Shown: positions 33,337 through 43,181 of the stretch, piece after piece
How positions within the stretch are numbered: position 1 is the stretch's first letter
Layout of the letters: every line of letters begins with the position of its first letter
From: Nocardioides aromaticivorans
Lineage (GTDB): Bacteria > Actinomycetota > Actinomycetes > Propionibacteriales > Nocardioidaceae
Direction of reading: 5' to 3'
Assembly (NCBI RefSeq): GCF_013408525.1
Contig: NZ_JACBZM010000001.1
Span: forward strand, 3,410,001-3,474,000
Length of the DNA stretch: 64,000 nucleotides
The notes under the pieces: model-generated
The model's database searches: none
What the model saw: the letters and a program-made list of their open reading frames with translations, nothing else
Told to the model about the DNA's origin: nothing
Translations under genes and position numbers: made by a program

Positions 33337-34140
33337 CTGCTGGGACATCCCCATCCGCGCCAGCACGACGTTCTCGAGCAGCTGCACGAGGTTGTAGAGC
33401 AGCAGTGTGATCGCGGTGATGATCGCGACCGACGCCCAGAGGTCGTCGAACTTCGCGGCCGCACTGAACTTCTGGATCGAGCCGCCGATGCCCTTGCCCG
33501 TCGAGAGCCACTCGGCGAGCAGCGCGCCGGTGACCGCGCCGGGCACGGAGACCCGGGCGGCGGCGAACAGGGAGGGCAGGGCACCGGGGATCGCGACCTT
33601 GCGCAGCGCGGTGGCGTTGCCGCCGCCGTACACGTGGACCAGGTCGAGGCTCTCCCTGCTGGCCCGGCCGAGCCCGAAGAGCGCCGAGGCGAGGGCCGGG
33701 AAGAGCACCACGATGCTGCCGATGACCGCCACCGAGGCGGTCGTGCCGCGGCCGGTGATCAGGATGATGACCGGCGAGATCGACACCAGCGGGACGCTGC
33801 GCAGGAGCAGGGCGAGGGGGAGCACCCCGGCCTCGACGGTCTTCGACAGCGAGAACGCCACGGCGAGCGCGACGGCGATGGCCATGCCGACGCCGAAGCC
33901 CAGCCCCGCGTCGCGCAGGGTCTGCGTGGTGAGCGGGCGCAGCGCGTCGCGGTGGTCCGCGGCCAGCCGGCCCGGCGCGGCGCCGGCCTCGTCGACGAAC
34001 AGGAACCGGAAGACGTCCAGGGGTCCCTTGGCGACGTACGGGGAGACGCCGGCGAAGCTGACCACGGCCTGCCAGAGCGCGAGGACCACGAGCACGGTGA
34101 CCAGCGCGTTGAGCAGCGAGCGCCCGATCGCGCGGCTCAT
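33328..34140 (-). CDS. ABC transporter permease, SsuC/TauC/ThiX type (second permease)
   Basis: A 270-residue integral membrane permease of the nitrate/sulfonate/taurine family, with about six helices. The ATPase-docking loop reads GRASRESLDLVHVYGGGNATALRKVAIPGALPSL. The ATG at 34140 overlaps the other permease's stop. With its partner it probably forms a heterodimeric channel. It is last in the operon SBP - ATPase - permease - permease. Confidence 0.88.
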   Translation of the reverse strand: MSRAIGRSLLNALVTVLVVLALWQAVVSFAGVSPYVAKGPLDVFRFLFVDEAGAAPGRLAADHRDALRPLTTQTLRDAGLGFGVGMAIAVALAVAFSLSKTVEAGVLPLALLLRSVPLVSISPVIILITGRGTTASVAVIGSIVVLFPALASALFGLGRASRESLDLVHVYGGGNATALRKVAIPGALPSLFAAARVSVPGAVTGALLAEWLSTGKGIGGSIQKFSAAAKFDDLWASVAIITAITLLLYNLVQLLENVVLARMGMSQQQP

Positions 34141-34942
34141 GCGGTGCCCCGTCCCGACACCCACGGGGTGACCAGCCGGGCCAGCAGGCCGAAGGCGGCG
34201 TAGCCCGCCAGCGCAACGAGGGCGCACAGCAGGAAGACCGCCCAGACCCGGACCGAGTCGAGCTGGCCCTGCAGCCGGATCAGGGTGATGCCCACGCTGC
34301 GGTCGGTCGCGCCCATGTACTCCCCGAGCACCGCGCCGAGCAGCGAGGTCGGCACGGCCACCTGCAGCGCGTTGAGGACCGCGGGCAGCGCCGCGACGAG
34401 GCGCACCTTCACCAGCTGCCGCACCCGGCCGCCGCCGAAGACCCGGACGACGTCCAGGCTCGCCCGGTCGGCGGCCTTGAAGCCGAGCAGGGCGCCGACG
34501 ACGGTGGTGAAGAAGACCGAGAGCGCCGCGAGGAAGATCGCCGTCGTCGACGGGTCGCCGGGCTCCGTGGCGCCGCCGAGGGCGACGATCGAGATGCCGC
34601 CGACCGCCACGAGCGGCAGGCAGTAGGACACGACGGCGACCTGGACCACGATCGGCTCGATCCGCGGCACCAGCAGCACCGTCGCGGCGAGCAGCAGGGC
34701 GAGCCCGTTGCCCCAGAGGAAGCCGACCGCCGCCTCGTGCACGGTGACCGAGAAGAAGTCCCAGTACGCCGACAGGCCGTCGTCGAGGATCTGGCGGCCG
34801 ACCGCGAGCGGCGACGGCACGGGGTCGTACGTCGTCCCGGGGTCGGGCCGGAAGGCGAGCACCGAGAACAGCCACCACGCCAGGACCAGGCCGACCGTGC
34901 CGAGGATGCTGGCCAGCCAGCCCGGCACCCGGCGCGAAGGGT

Positions 34943-34946
<4 letters not shown>
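34137..34946 (-). CDS. ABC transporter permease, SsuC/TauC/ThiX type (first permease)
   Basis: A 269-residue homologue of the neighbouring permease, with its own docking loop ([32 protein letters not shown]). The GTG at 34946 overlaps the ATPase stop by 4 bases. Two different permeases with one ATPase and one binding protein is typical of actinobacterial importers of this group. Confidence 0.88.
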
Positions 34947-35728
<782 letters not shown>

Positions 35729-35730
35729 CG

Positions 35731-36834
35731 TCAGGGGAGGTACTTCTTCAGCTCGGGCTGCTCCTCGTAGATCTCGTCGATGATGCTCGTGTCGAAGAGG
35801 TCGTCGACGCTGACCTCCCAGCCGGCGGCCTTCAGCGAGGCGACGGTCTGCTCCTTGAGCTCGTCGGTGATCGTGAACAGTCCGTTGGCCTCGGTGTCGG
35901 CGGTGGAGATCAGCAGCTTCTCCGCCTCCAGGCCCATCCCGGTCTTCTTCGGGTCGAGCGCGCCGAAGGTCGCCTCGAGGCCGTCGGCGTTGTCGGACGC
36001 GGCCTTGTTGTAGAACTCGGTGATCAGCCCGACGGTGTCGTCGGTGGAGTTCTTGAAGACGTCGGTCCAGCCCTTGATCTCGGCGATCAGGAAGTCCTTG
36101 AGGAGAGCCTTGTTCTCGGCGAGGTACTGGTCGGTGACGCTGAACGTCTCGGCGACGTAGGGCACCCCGTTGTCGGCGTACGGCAGGTTGGTGACCTCGT
36201 GGCCGGCCAGCTCGACGGTGATCGCCTCGTTGGTCAGGTAGGCCATGAAGCCGTCGACCTTGCCCTCCATCAGCGGGGTCGGGTCGAAGTCGACGGGCAC
36301 GACCTCGACCTCGTCCTTGGAGATGCCGTTGGCGTTGAGGATCGCCTCGAAGACGCTGGCGTTGGAGTCCTGGACGCCGATCTTCTTGCCCTTGAGGTCG
36401 GCGGGCGTCTTGATGTCCGCGCCGTCCTTGAGGGACAGGATGGTGAACGGGTTCTTCTGGAAGGTCGCGCCGATGATCTTCAGCGGTGCGTCCTCGTTGG
36501 CGATCGCGGCGCCGATCGACGCGGCGTCGCTGAGCGCGACCTGGACCGTGCCGCTGAGCAGCTTGGCGACACCGGTGTCGGGGCCGGAGATCCCGCTGAC
36601 CTTCGAGAAGCCGGCGTCGGCGTAGTAGCCCTTGTCCTCGGCGTAGAACTCGCCGGCGAACTCCTCGTTCTTGATCCACGAGTACTGCACGCTGATGTCA
36701 CCGTGGCCGTCGCCGCCACCGTCCGAGGCGTCGTCGCTGCCGCACGCCGCGAGGCCGACCAGGCCGACGACGGATGCCGTGGCGGCGGCGAGGGCGCGGA
36801 GGCCGCGGCGGGAACGGGTGGACGCGTGGGTCAT
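35731..36834 (-). CDS. NMT1/THI5-like ABC substrate-binding lipoprotein
   Basis: A 367-residue lipoprotein capturing the solute for the downstream importer. The signal peptide ends in the lipobox LAAC (Cys31). The mature part is an NMT1/THI5-type two-lobed binding protein ([60 protein letters not shown]). Family substrates include thiamine precursors, riboflavin, sulfonates and nitrate; which applies here cannot be told, and no TPP or FMN riboswitch is recognisable upstream. The ATG at 36834 has AGGAG upstream. Confidence 0.88.
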   Translation of the reverse strand: MTHASTRSRRGLRALAAATASVVGLVGLAACGSDDASDGGGDGHGDISVQYSWIKNEEFAGEFYAEDKGYYADAGFSKVSGISGPDTGVAKLLSGTVQVALSDAASIGAAIANEDAPLKIIGATFQKNPFTILSLKDGADIKTPADLKGKKIGVQDSNASVFEAILNANGISKDEVEVVPVDFDPTPLMEGKVDGFMAYLTNEAITVELAGHEVTNLPYADNGVPYVAETFSVTDQYLAENKALLKDFLIAEIKGWTDVFKNSTDDTVGLITEFYNKAASDNADGLEATFGALDPKKTGMGLEAEKLLISTADTEANGLFTITDELKEQTVASLKAAGWEVSVDDLFDTSIIDEIYEEQPELKKYLP

Positions 36835-36870
36835 GGGGGTCTCCTGTGGGCTGGTGCCTGCCACCGAGAA

Positions 36871-36902
36871 GCAACGGGGACGTTGCCTGCACGGCGACGC
36901 TA
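36871..36902 (-). promoter_or_regulatory. Leader region of the ABC operon: -10 TAGCGT and a short hairpin
   Basis: On the minus strand TAGCGT (36902-36897) could be the -10 element, giving a leader of about 55 bases. The leader contains GCAACG/CGTTGC (36871-36886) around a four-base loop. It is too short for a known riboswitch. Confidence 0.3.
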
Positions 36903-36959
36903 GGAGACCGGGATTTCAGCGCCGGGTCGGACGGTTTCGGGGAGGTTAAGTTCCCGGTG

Positions 36960-38009
36960 TCAGCGCCCCAGGCTGCTGCGTCTCATCGCGAAAACCCAGC
37001 GCCGGTGCGGGTGCTCGGTGACCGACCACAGCGACTCCGTCTCCGGCCACCAGACCAGGTCCTCGGGGCCGATCGGGGTGGCCCACCGCAGCTCGCGGAA
37101 GCGGCCCGGGGCGCCGACGAACATCGAGCCCGGGAAGAGCGGCGTGCGCGAGGCGGTCGCGTAGTAGGTGCCGTCGACGACGGAGACGCCCTGCATCCGG
37201 GCCTGGCCCCGGTCGTCGATCTCCGGCACGTAACGTCCCTCGGCGTCGCCGACGAGGAGCTGCGTCGCCGGGTCGAGGGCGAAGCGGGCGATCCGCCGGG
37301 TCTGCTTCAGCGAGCCGTACTCGCCGACGACCAGCGCCGGGTCGGCCGCGCTGCGGTCGACGGTGAAGAACGAGAAGCGCAGCCGCGTCGTACCCTCCTC
37401 GTTCCGGCCGCGGTAGACGAAGCGCACGGGCAGCACGTAGCGGTGCCCGAAGGTCTCGTACGACGACCCGGCGGGCACCCGCAGGATGTCGTCCATCCGG
37501 CAGGTGAAGAGTCCCTTGCCGGTGCCTCCGACGTGCAGGTAGCCGCCGTGCCACACGATGCCGCCCGCGTGCACCTTCAGCGGGCCGAGGCCGGGCACAC
37601 CGTCCTTCAGCGTCGGCGTCACCAGCAGCACGTGCGCGTAGCGGCGGCGCTCGACGTCGACGATGCTGATCCGCGAGCCCTGGCCCTGTTTGGAGTACCA
37701 CGACGTCGCGAGCACGTCGTGTCCGTGCCGCTCGCGGAAGCCCGTCGCCACCGACGTGGTGATGCCCTGCGGCATCCAGGTCGGGTCGCGCCGGTCGTGG
37801 CCCTCCCACGTGTAGGCGCGGGAGACCTTGCGGCCGAGCAGGCGCGGCGTCGGCGCGAAGGTGCGGCGCAGCCGCCGGGCGAGGTCGGGCGCGAGGCCGC
37901 TGATCCCGACCCGTCCGCCGCCGTCCGCGGCGAGGGCCGCGGCCAGGGCGTCGATCTCGGCGACGTTCTCCTCGGTGCGGGTCAGGTGCAGTCCGGCCAC
38001 GGGCGTCAC
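36960..38009 (-). CDS. Conserved hypothetical protein, probable beta-propeller-like fold
   Basis: A 349-residue soluble protein without signal peptide. It has many short strands with repeated G-x-Y/W patterns (GGIVWHGGYLHVGGTGKGLFTCRMDDIL, GVSVVDGTYYATASR, LVWWPETESLWSVTE), suggesting a propeller-like fold. No catalytic motif is evident. The GTG at 38009 is chosen. It lies upstream of the ABC operon by 125 bases and is divergent from the 93-residue gene. Function is not assigned. Confidence 0.65.
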   Translation of the reverse strand: MTPVAGLHLTRTEENVAEIDALAAALAADGGGRVGISGLAPDLARRLRRTFAPTPRLLGRKVSRAYTWEGHDRRDPTWMPQGITTSVATGFRERHGHDVLATSWYSKQGQGSRISIVDVERRRYAHVLLVTPTLKDGVPGLGPLKVHAGGIVWHGGYLHVGGTGKGLFTCRMDDILRVPAGSSYETFGHRYVLPVRFVYRGRNEEGTTRLRFSFFTVDRSAADPALVVGEYGSLKQTRRIARFALDPATQLLVGDAEGRYVPEIDDRGQARMQGVSVVDGTYYATASRTPLFPGSMFVGAPGRFRELRWATPIGPEDLVWWPETESLWSVTEHPHRRWVFAMRRSSLGR

Positions 38010-38041
38010 GGTAGCCGAGGTGCCTGCGTCATCATGGGCAC

Positions 38042-38323
38042 GTGAGGGGCATCTTCTTCGACGAGGAGCAGGCGCGTTCGGCCGCCGCGGCGCTGGTGCG
38101 GGGCGGGTACGCCGCCGAGGTGGTCCGCGAGCGCCTGGCCGGCGAGGACGACGACGAGGACCACCCGTGGGCCGTCGTCACGGACGCCCCGGAGATCCAG
38201 CTCGACATGCTGGTCGAGATGTACGACGGCTGGCTGGACTACGACGACGAGGCGGAGCCGGCGGCGCCGCCGCTCGTCCTGCCGCTCCCCGACCAGCCGA
38301 AGCGGATCAAGCGCCCGGAGTAG
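38042..38323 (+). CDS. Small acidic conserved protein
   Basis: A 93-residue acidic protein (FFDEEQARSAAAALVRGGYAAEVVRERLAGEDDDEDHPWAVVTDAP). An N-terminal ferredoxin-like strand-helix unit of the kind used for binding or regulation is possible. It occurs as a short actinobacterial orphan; function is unknown. CATCAT ends six bases before the GTG, consistent with a leaderless transcript. It is convergent with the DUF3352 gene 12 bases away. Confidence 0.6.
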   Translation: MRGIFFDEEQARSAAAALVRGGYAAEVVRERLAGEDDDEDHPWAVVTDAPEIQLDMLVEMYDGWLDYDDEAEPAAPPLVLPLPDQPKRIKRPE

Positions 38324-38335
38324 TCACCGGGCGGG

Positions 38336-39373
38336 TCACTTGCCGAGCGGGCAGGCGAACGGGCCGTCGGCCCGGGACCACGCCTGCACCATCGCCCGCC
38401 GGTCGTCGAAGGAGCCCTCGGCGGTCACGGCGTCGCCGTCGGCCTGCACGTCGAGGCCGACGTCGAAGCCCCGCGTCGAGGCGCGCTCGTCGAGATAGGT
38501 CTCGAGCCCCTTCGCGTCGCTCTCGGCGTCGTTGTCGTCGCCGAAGAGGCGCACGGCCGTCACCGCGTCCGGGTCGGCGAACAGTGCCTCGCCGCGGTCG
38601 GGGTGGGACAGGCCCTCGAACTCCCGGGCGGCCTGCTCGGGCGTCACCCGGTCACCGAGACCGCACAGCCCCTCGAGGCTGAGCGCGGCGTACTCGAGGT
38701 CGCCGGCGTCCGGGGCGCGGTCGAGCAGGTCGTCGAAGCTGCCCTCGTCGGACAGCGAGTCCTCGTCGTCGTTCGCGACGTCGATCGCGAGCTCGACGGC
38801 ACCCGACAGCACGAGGTGCTCGTCGGGGACGAGCGCGAGCGAGGTCAGGATGCCGGGGTAGCGGCCGCCGTACAGGCCGCTCTCGTCGGCGCTCTCCGCG
38901 GAGGTCTCGAAGGTCTCGACGTCACCCGACGTGCCGTGCTCGTAGCCGGCGTCCTCGAGGTCGTCGGCGATCTTGCCGAAGTCGACGTCGTCGTCCAGCT
39001 TCCAGACCCGGACCCGGCCGTTGTCGACGGAGGTCCCGGATGCCTCCCACTCGACGTCCAGGTCGCTGAACGCGGCCTCCTGCATGACGGCGACCCACGC
39101 GCTGAGCTCGGTCCCGTAGCCCTCGTCCTGCTGGGCCCGGCCCCAGTCGGCCAGCTCGTCCTCGGAGGCCGGGGTCGCCAGGTCGTCGAGGTCCAGCCGG
39201 TCGTCCATGGCCGCGCGGTCGGTGAAGGTGAGCGCGGTCGTGGAAGCCGGCAGGTACTCCAGCGCGTCCTCGACGGGCGTGCTCCCGTCGAGCAGCCCGC
39301 AGCCGGCGAGGCCGCTCGAGAGCAGGGTGAGCGCGGTGGTGACCACGGCGAGGCGCCCGAGAGAGTGCGTCAT
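38336..39373 (-). CDS. DUF3352-type lipoprotein
   Basis: A 345-residue acidic exported lipoprotein: short signal peptide with lipobox LAGC (Cys25), then a DUF3352-like body beginning [22 protein letters not shown]. Proteins of this group sit on the outer face of the membrane and have no known activity. Three in-frame ATGs occur (39385, 39382, 39373). The last is preferred because TAATGA on this strand would place transcription start at it. It is divergent from mshB. Confidence 0.75.
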   Translation of the reverse strand: MTHSLGRLAVVTTALTLLSSGLAGCGLLDGSTPVEDALEYLPASTTALTFTDRAAMDDRLDLDDLATPASEDELADWGRAQQDEGYGTELSAWVAVMQEAAFSDLDVEWEASGTSVDNGRVRVWKLDDDVDFGKIADDLEDAGYEHGTSGDVETFETSAESADESGLYGGRYPGILTSLALVPDEHLVLSGAVELAIDVANDDEDSLSDEGSFDDLLDRAPDAGDLEYAALSLEGLCGLGDRVTPEQAAREFEGLSHPDRGEALFADPDAVTAVRLFGDDNDAESDAKGLETYLDERASTRGFDVGLDVQADGDAVTAEGSFDDRRAMVQAWSRADGPFACPLGK

Positions 39374-39382
39374 GGAGACCAT

Positions 39383-39392
39383 CATTACGCTC
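39383..39392. promoter_or_regulatory. Overlapping back-to-back -10 elements
   Basis: TACGCT (39386-39391, plus) ends 7 bases before the mshB ATG. On the minus strand TAATGA (39388-39383) lies 9 bases before the DUF3352 ATG at 39373. The two promoters share bases, so their use may be mutually exclusive. Confidence 0.45.
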
Positions 39393-39398
39393 GATCTC

Positions 39399-40322
39399 AT
39401 GACCGACACCCCGGCCCACCGGTTGCTGCTCGTCCACGCCCACCCCGACGACGAGTCGATCGGCCAGGGCGCCACGATGGCGAAGTACGTCGCCGAGGGT
39501 CGCGGCGTCACCCTGGTCACCTGCACCGCGGGGGAGATGGGCGAGGTCCTGGTGCCCGAGCTGGTCCACCTGGCGGCGGACCAGGAGGACCGCCTCGGCG
39601 AGCACCGCCGGGGCGAGCTCGACGCCGCCATGAAGGCGCTGGGCGTGACCGACCACCGCTTCCTCGGCGGCTTCGGCACCTACCGCGACTCCGGGATGAA
39701 GTGGCACGAGAAGGGCCACGCCGTCGCTGCCGACGACGTCCACGAGAACGCCTTCTGGAACGCCGACCTCACCGAGGCCGCCAACCACCTCGTCGCCGTC
39801 ATCCGTGAGGTCCGGCCGCAGGTGCTCGTCACCTACGACGAGTTCGGCGGCTACGGCCACCCGGACCACATCCAGGCCCACCGGGTCGCGATGTACGCCG
39901 CCCAGCTGGCCGCCGCGCCGTCGTACCGGCGCGACCTGGGGGAGGCCTGGGAGATCGCGAAGATCTACTGGGGCGCGATGTCGGAGAGTCGGGTCCGCGA
40001 GAGCCTGCGCCGCCTCCGCGAGGCCGGTGACACGACGACCTTCGAGGGGATGGACCCCGACGGCGACCTGCCGCCGATCTTCCGCCCCGACGAGGACATC
40101 TCGTGCGAGGTCGACGCGAGCGCCTACGTCCCGCAGAAGCTCGACGCGCTGCGCGCGCACGCCACCCAGATCACCACCGACGGGCCCTTCTTCGCGCTGT
40201 CCAACAACAAGGGCGCGGAGGCCTTCGGTCGCGAGCAGTACCGCCTCGTCAAGGGCGTGGCCGGCGAGACCGACGCCGAGCGCGGCTGGGAGACGGACCT
40301 CTTCGCGGGCATCCCCGCCTGA
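39399..40322 (+). CDS. mshB: Mycothiol-pathway GlcNAc-inositol deacetylase (MshB-like)
   Basis: A 307-residue PIG-L/LmbE-family zinc amidase. It would deacetylate GlcNAc-inositol during mycothiol synthesis. The metal motif HAHPDDE (13-19) and the second ligand motif GHPDH (about 152-156) are intact. The segment [11 protein letters not shown] and the ending [10 protein letters not shown] match MshB better than Mca, and a clear Mca gene lies at 62544. The ATG at 39399 fits the leaderless promoter. It is followed by a small membrane protein and VanW genes in one direction. Confidence 0.88.
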   Translation: MTDTPAHRLLLVHAHPDDESIGQGATMAKYVAEGRGVTLVTCTAGEMGEVLVPELVHLAADQEDRLGEHRRGELDAAMKALGVTDHRFLGGFGTYRDSGMKWHEKGHAVAADDVHENAFWNADLTEAANHLVAVIREVRPQVLVTYDEFGGYGHPDHIQAHRVAMYAAQLAAAPSYRRDLGEAWEIAKIYWGAMSESRVRESLRRLREAGDTTTFEGMDPDGDLPPIFRPDEDISCEVDASAYVPQKLDALRAHATQITTDGPFFALSNNKGAEAFGREQYRLVKGVAGETDAERGWETDLFAGIPA

Positions 40323-40342
40323 CCCGGACCCGGTACGACGCC

Positions 40343-40708
40343 ATGGCGCACCTGCGGCGCGCACCGCTCGCCGTCCTGTGCCTCCTCGGCGGTGCGGCCG
40401 TCTCGACCTGCGCCGTGCTGCTGCACGACTACGCGTGGGGCCTGGTCCTGGGCGTCGTGACCACCTTCGCGCTGCTGGTCGCCCTGCCGCCGGGCTGGTG
40501 GTCGCGGCTGTCCTTCGCGGTCGGCTGGGTGGTCGTGCTGTTGCAGGCGACCACCGAGCGTCCCGAGGGGGACTACCTCGTGTCGTCCGACGCGTCCGGC
40601 TACGCCCTGCTGCTGGTGGGGACGGTCGTCCTGGCGGGCGGCTTCGTGGGTCTGGTGCGCCGCGGCCGCCCCGCCGGGGATTCAGGAGGAGTGGAGACGG
40701 CTCCCTAG
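40343..40708 (+). CDS. Small membrane protein (DUF6113-like)
   Basis: A 121-residue protein with three to four hydrophobic segments (LAVLCLLGGAAVSTCAVLL, WGLVLGVVTTFALLVALPPGW, WVVVLLQATTE, ALLLVGTVVLAGGFVGLV). Small membrane proteins of this kind commonly sit next to mshB in actinobacteria. The ATG 20 bases after mshB is chosen; there is no obvious Shine-Dalgarno sequence, so coupling to mshB is likely. Function is unknown. Confidence 0.7.
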   Translation: MAHLRRAPLAVLCLLGGAAVSTCAVLLHDYAWGLVLGVVTTFALLVALPPGWWSRLSFAVGWVVVLLQATTERPEGDYLVSSDASGYALLLVGTVVLAGGFVGLVRRGRPAGDSGGVETAP

Positions 40709-40711
40709 GAT
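40706..40711 (+). promoter_or_regulatory. -10 hexamer TAGGAT of the VanW gene, leaderless layout
   Basis: TAGGAT ends 7 bases before the GTG at 40719. It also overlaps the stop of the preceding gene and the ATG at 40710, which argues against that ATG as start. Confidence 0.5.
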
Positions 40712-40718
40712 GGCGCCC

Positions 40719-42521
40719 GTGGGCATGTGGGAGGACGTCGCGCAGGACGCCGGCAGCACCAAGCGGGAGCGCCCGGGCGGCCGCCTGGTCGCCGTGGTCG
40801 TCGTGGTGCTCCTCCTCCTGGTGGGCGGCGGGTACGCCGCCGCGCACGCCGTGGCCGCCGACAAGGTCCCACCGGGCACGAAGGTGTCCGGCGTCGACGT
40901 GGGTGGCCTGACCCGGGCCGACGCGCTCGAGAAGCTCGAGGACGCCTTCGGGCCGCGCAGCGAGGTCCCCATCGCCGTCACCGTCGAGCACCGCCTGCCC
41001 GGTGGTGGCGAGGGCTCGGAGGCCGCGAGCATCGAGCCCGCCGACATCGGCCTGGCGGTCGACTACGAGGCATCCCTCGACGCGGCGGGTGCCGAGTCGA
41101 GCTGGAGCCCGGGTCGGCAGTGGGACTACTTCACCGGCGGCGACGACGTCGACGCCGTGGTCACCCTCGACGAGGACCGCTTCGAGGACCGGCTGACCCA
41201 GGCGGCACAGGGCCTGGGCACGCCGCCGAAGGACGGGCAGGTGAGGTTCACCGCCGACGGCGTCGAGACGTCCGCGCCGGTCCCCGGCGAGGCGATCGAC
41301 GCCGGCGCCGCCCGCGAGGCGATCACCGACGCCTTCCTCGCCGGCGAGGACGCCGTCGACCTCGCCGTCACGATGGCCGAGCCCGAGATCGACGCCGCCG
41401 ACGTGGAGCGGGCGGTGAAGGAGTTCGCCGAGCCGGCGATGTCCGCCCCGGTCACCCTCGTCTTCGGCGAGAACGACGTGCGGCTCACGCCCAAGCGCTT
41501 CGCCTCCGTGCTGTCGATGAAGGCCGAGGACGGCGAGCTGGTGCCCGTCGTCGACGAGGCGCGGCTCGCGAAGCTCGTCGACAGCGCGACCGCCGACGGT
41601 AAGGCCGTCGACGCCACGGTGCGGATCGTGAAGGGCAAGCCTCGCGTCGTACCCGCCAAGCCGGGGGTGGAGTTCGACCCCGCCGACGTCGCCGAGGTCT
41701 TCACCGGCCTGCTCACCGCCGACGGCGCCGCGCGCAGCGGCGAGGTCGAGGCCGAGGTGACCGACGCGGAGTTCACCACCCAGGACGCGAAGGACCTCGG
41801 CATCGTCGAGAAGGTCTCGCAGTTCTCGACGTTCTACCCCCACGCCGACTACCGCAACACCAACATCGGCCGCGCGGCCGAGCTGATCGACGGCACGATC
41901 CTCAAGCCCGGCGAGGAGTTCTCGCTCAACGGCATCGTGGGCGAGCGCACCCGCGAGAACGGCTTCACCGAGGGCTACGTCATCAGCAACGGCATCCTGA
42001 AGCTGGACCTCGGCGGCGGCGTCTCGCAGCTCGCCACGACCACCTTCAACGCGATGTTCTTCGCGGGCCTCAAGGACATCCAGCACAAGCCGCACTCCTT
42101 CTACATCGACCGCTACCCGGTCGGCCGCGAGGCCACCGTGGCGTGGCCGACCGTCGACCTGCGCTTCCAGAACGACACCGACCACGGCGTCCTGATCCAC
42201 GCCTGGGTCGAGCCGAGCGACTACTCGCGCCAGGGCAAGGTGACCGTGCAGATGTGGTCGACCAAGGTCTGGGACATCGACTCGAAGACCTCCGACCGCT
42301 ACGCCTACGTGGGCCCGGCCACGCGGACCCTGACGACGCCCGACTGCGAGCCGCACACCGGCTCCTCGGGCTTCCAGGTCGACGTGACGCGGATCTTCCG
42401 CAAGCACGGCGAGTCGGCGATCGACCACACCGAGAAGTTCCACACCGACTACACCCCGGCCGACACGGTCATCTGCAAGAAGCCCGGGCCGCCGCCGCCC
42501 GAGGACCCCGACGAGGGCTGA
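40719..42521 (+). CDS. VanW family cell-wall protein
   Basis: A 600-residue membrane-anchored protein. The short cytoplasmic N-terminus is followed by one membrane helix (about 25-45). Two peptidoglycan-binding-4-type domains follow (PPGTKVSGVDVGGLTRADALEKL, later a second copy to about 360). A VanW domain (about 370-540) has SQFSTFYPH, GRAAELIDGTILKPGEEFSLNGIVGER and GGGVSQLATTTFNA. The tail is Pro-rich. VanW proteins are linked to vancomycin-resistance loci, but in actinobacteria are widespread wall proteins of unknown role. Start GTG 40719 rather than ATG 40710 because of the promoter position. Confidence 0.88.
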   Translation: MGMWEDVAQDAGSTKRERPGGRLVAVVVVVLLLLVGGGYAAAHAVAADKVPPGTKVSGVDVGGLTRADALEKLEDAFGPRSEVPIAVTVEHRLPGGGEGSEAASIEPADIGLAVDYEASLDAAGAESSWSPGRQWDYFTGGDDVDAVVTLDEDRFEDRLTQAAQGLGTPPKDGQVRFTADGVETSAPVPGEAIDAGAAREAITDAFLAGEDAVDLAVTMAEPEIDAADVERAVKEFAEPAMSAPVTLVFGENDVRLTPKRFASVLSMKAEDGELVPVVDEARLAKLVDSATADGKAVDATVRIVKGKPRVVPAKPGVEFDPADVAEVFTGLLTADGAARSGEVEAEVTDAEFTTQDAKDLGIVEKVSQFSTFYPHADYRNTNIGRAAELIDGTILKPGEEFSLNGIVGERTRENGFTEGYVISNGILKLDLGGGVSQLATTTFNAMFFAGLKDIQHKPHSFYIDRYPVGREATVAWPTVDLRFQNDTDHGVLIHAWVEPSDYSRQGKVTVQMWSTKVWDIDSKTSDRYAYVGPATRTLTTPDCEPHTGSSGFQVDVTRIFRKHGESAIDHTEKFHTDYTPADTVICKKPGPPPPEDPDEG

Positions 42522-42574
42522 GAGCCGCTCAACCCGGGTCTCCCGCTGCCGAAGGGACGGGCGGAGGGATGCGG

Positions 42575-43150
42575 ATGATGCTGCGGGCTGCCTTTGCCCT
42601 GCCGGAACCGGTGGTCGAGGACCTCCGCCGGGTCGCCGGCCGGCTCAGCGTGCTCCCGGGCGTCCGGCCGTCCCAGGCCGTCGCCCTCGACGTACGCGTG
42701 GCCGACCTCGGCAACATCGTCGAGGCCGACGCGCGGTCGCTGGCGGCGTCGGTCAGCAGGCAGTTCGCGCAGACGGCCGCGCCGCTGCTGCGGGCCACCG
42801 GCGTCGAGGTGTCGCCGCGGGGGAGCGTCGCGCTCACCCTGGGCGGCGACGTGGAGACGCTGCGCGCGATGGCCACCGCGGTCGGCCTGGCCGCCGAGCG
42901 GATCAACCTGTACGTCGACCGGCGCTCGTTCCGCCCCGAGGTGGTCGTCGCGTCGCTGGACCAGCAGCGGCCGGGGTCGCGGGTCGCTGCCGCGCTCGAG
43001 GCGATCGAGCCCCCGGTGACCGAAGACTGGTCGATCCACGAGCTCGTGCTGGTCCGCACCCGGTGGGGAGCCGCCGGGGGCGCCGCCGAGGTGTTCGAGC
43101 GGGTCCCGATCGGTACCGGTTCCGGCGCCGCCGGCGTGGACGGTGAGTGA
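42575..43150 (+). CDS. Degenerate 2H phosphoesterase (LigT-like) protein
   Basis: A 191-residue protein whose length and order of segments follow 2'-5' RNA ligase/LigT proteins: LRAAFALPEPVVEDL at the start, GGDVETLRAMATAV, RRSFRPEVVVASL and a closing WSIHELVLVRTRWGAAGG. Both HxT motifs of the active site are lost: the first reads ALDVRV where HLTLKF would be, the second PEVVVA where PHLTLA is usual. It is therefore probably not a phosphoesterase but a binding protein of that fold. The start at 42575 has GGAGG seven bases upstream; the ATG at 42569 is too close. The family assignment is by pattern only. Confidence 0.55.
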   Translation: MMLRAAFALPEPVVEDLRRVAGRLSVLPGVRPSQAVALDVRVADLGNIVEADARSLAASVSRQFAQTAAPLLRATGVEVSPRGSVALTLGGDVETLRAMATAVGLAAERINLYVDRRSFRPEVVVASLDQQRPGSRVAAALEAIEPPVTEDWSIHELVLVRTRWGAAGGAAEVFERVPIGTGSGAAGVDGE

Positions 43151-43181
43151 CCACCGTCACGCACTGGCGTTGAATGTCGAC

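Noticed and set aside
36835..36959. Possible TPP or FMN riboswitch before the NMT1/THI5-type ABC operon
   Set aside because: The conserved core sequences of these riboswitches are not present in the 125-base gap. Only a small hairpin is seen.
38922..42443. A 1173-codon minus-strand frame over mshB and the VanW gene
   Set aside because: Antisense shadow with no domain. The DUF3352 lipoprotein, mshB and VanW genes explain the region.
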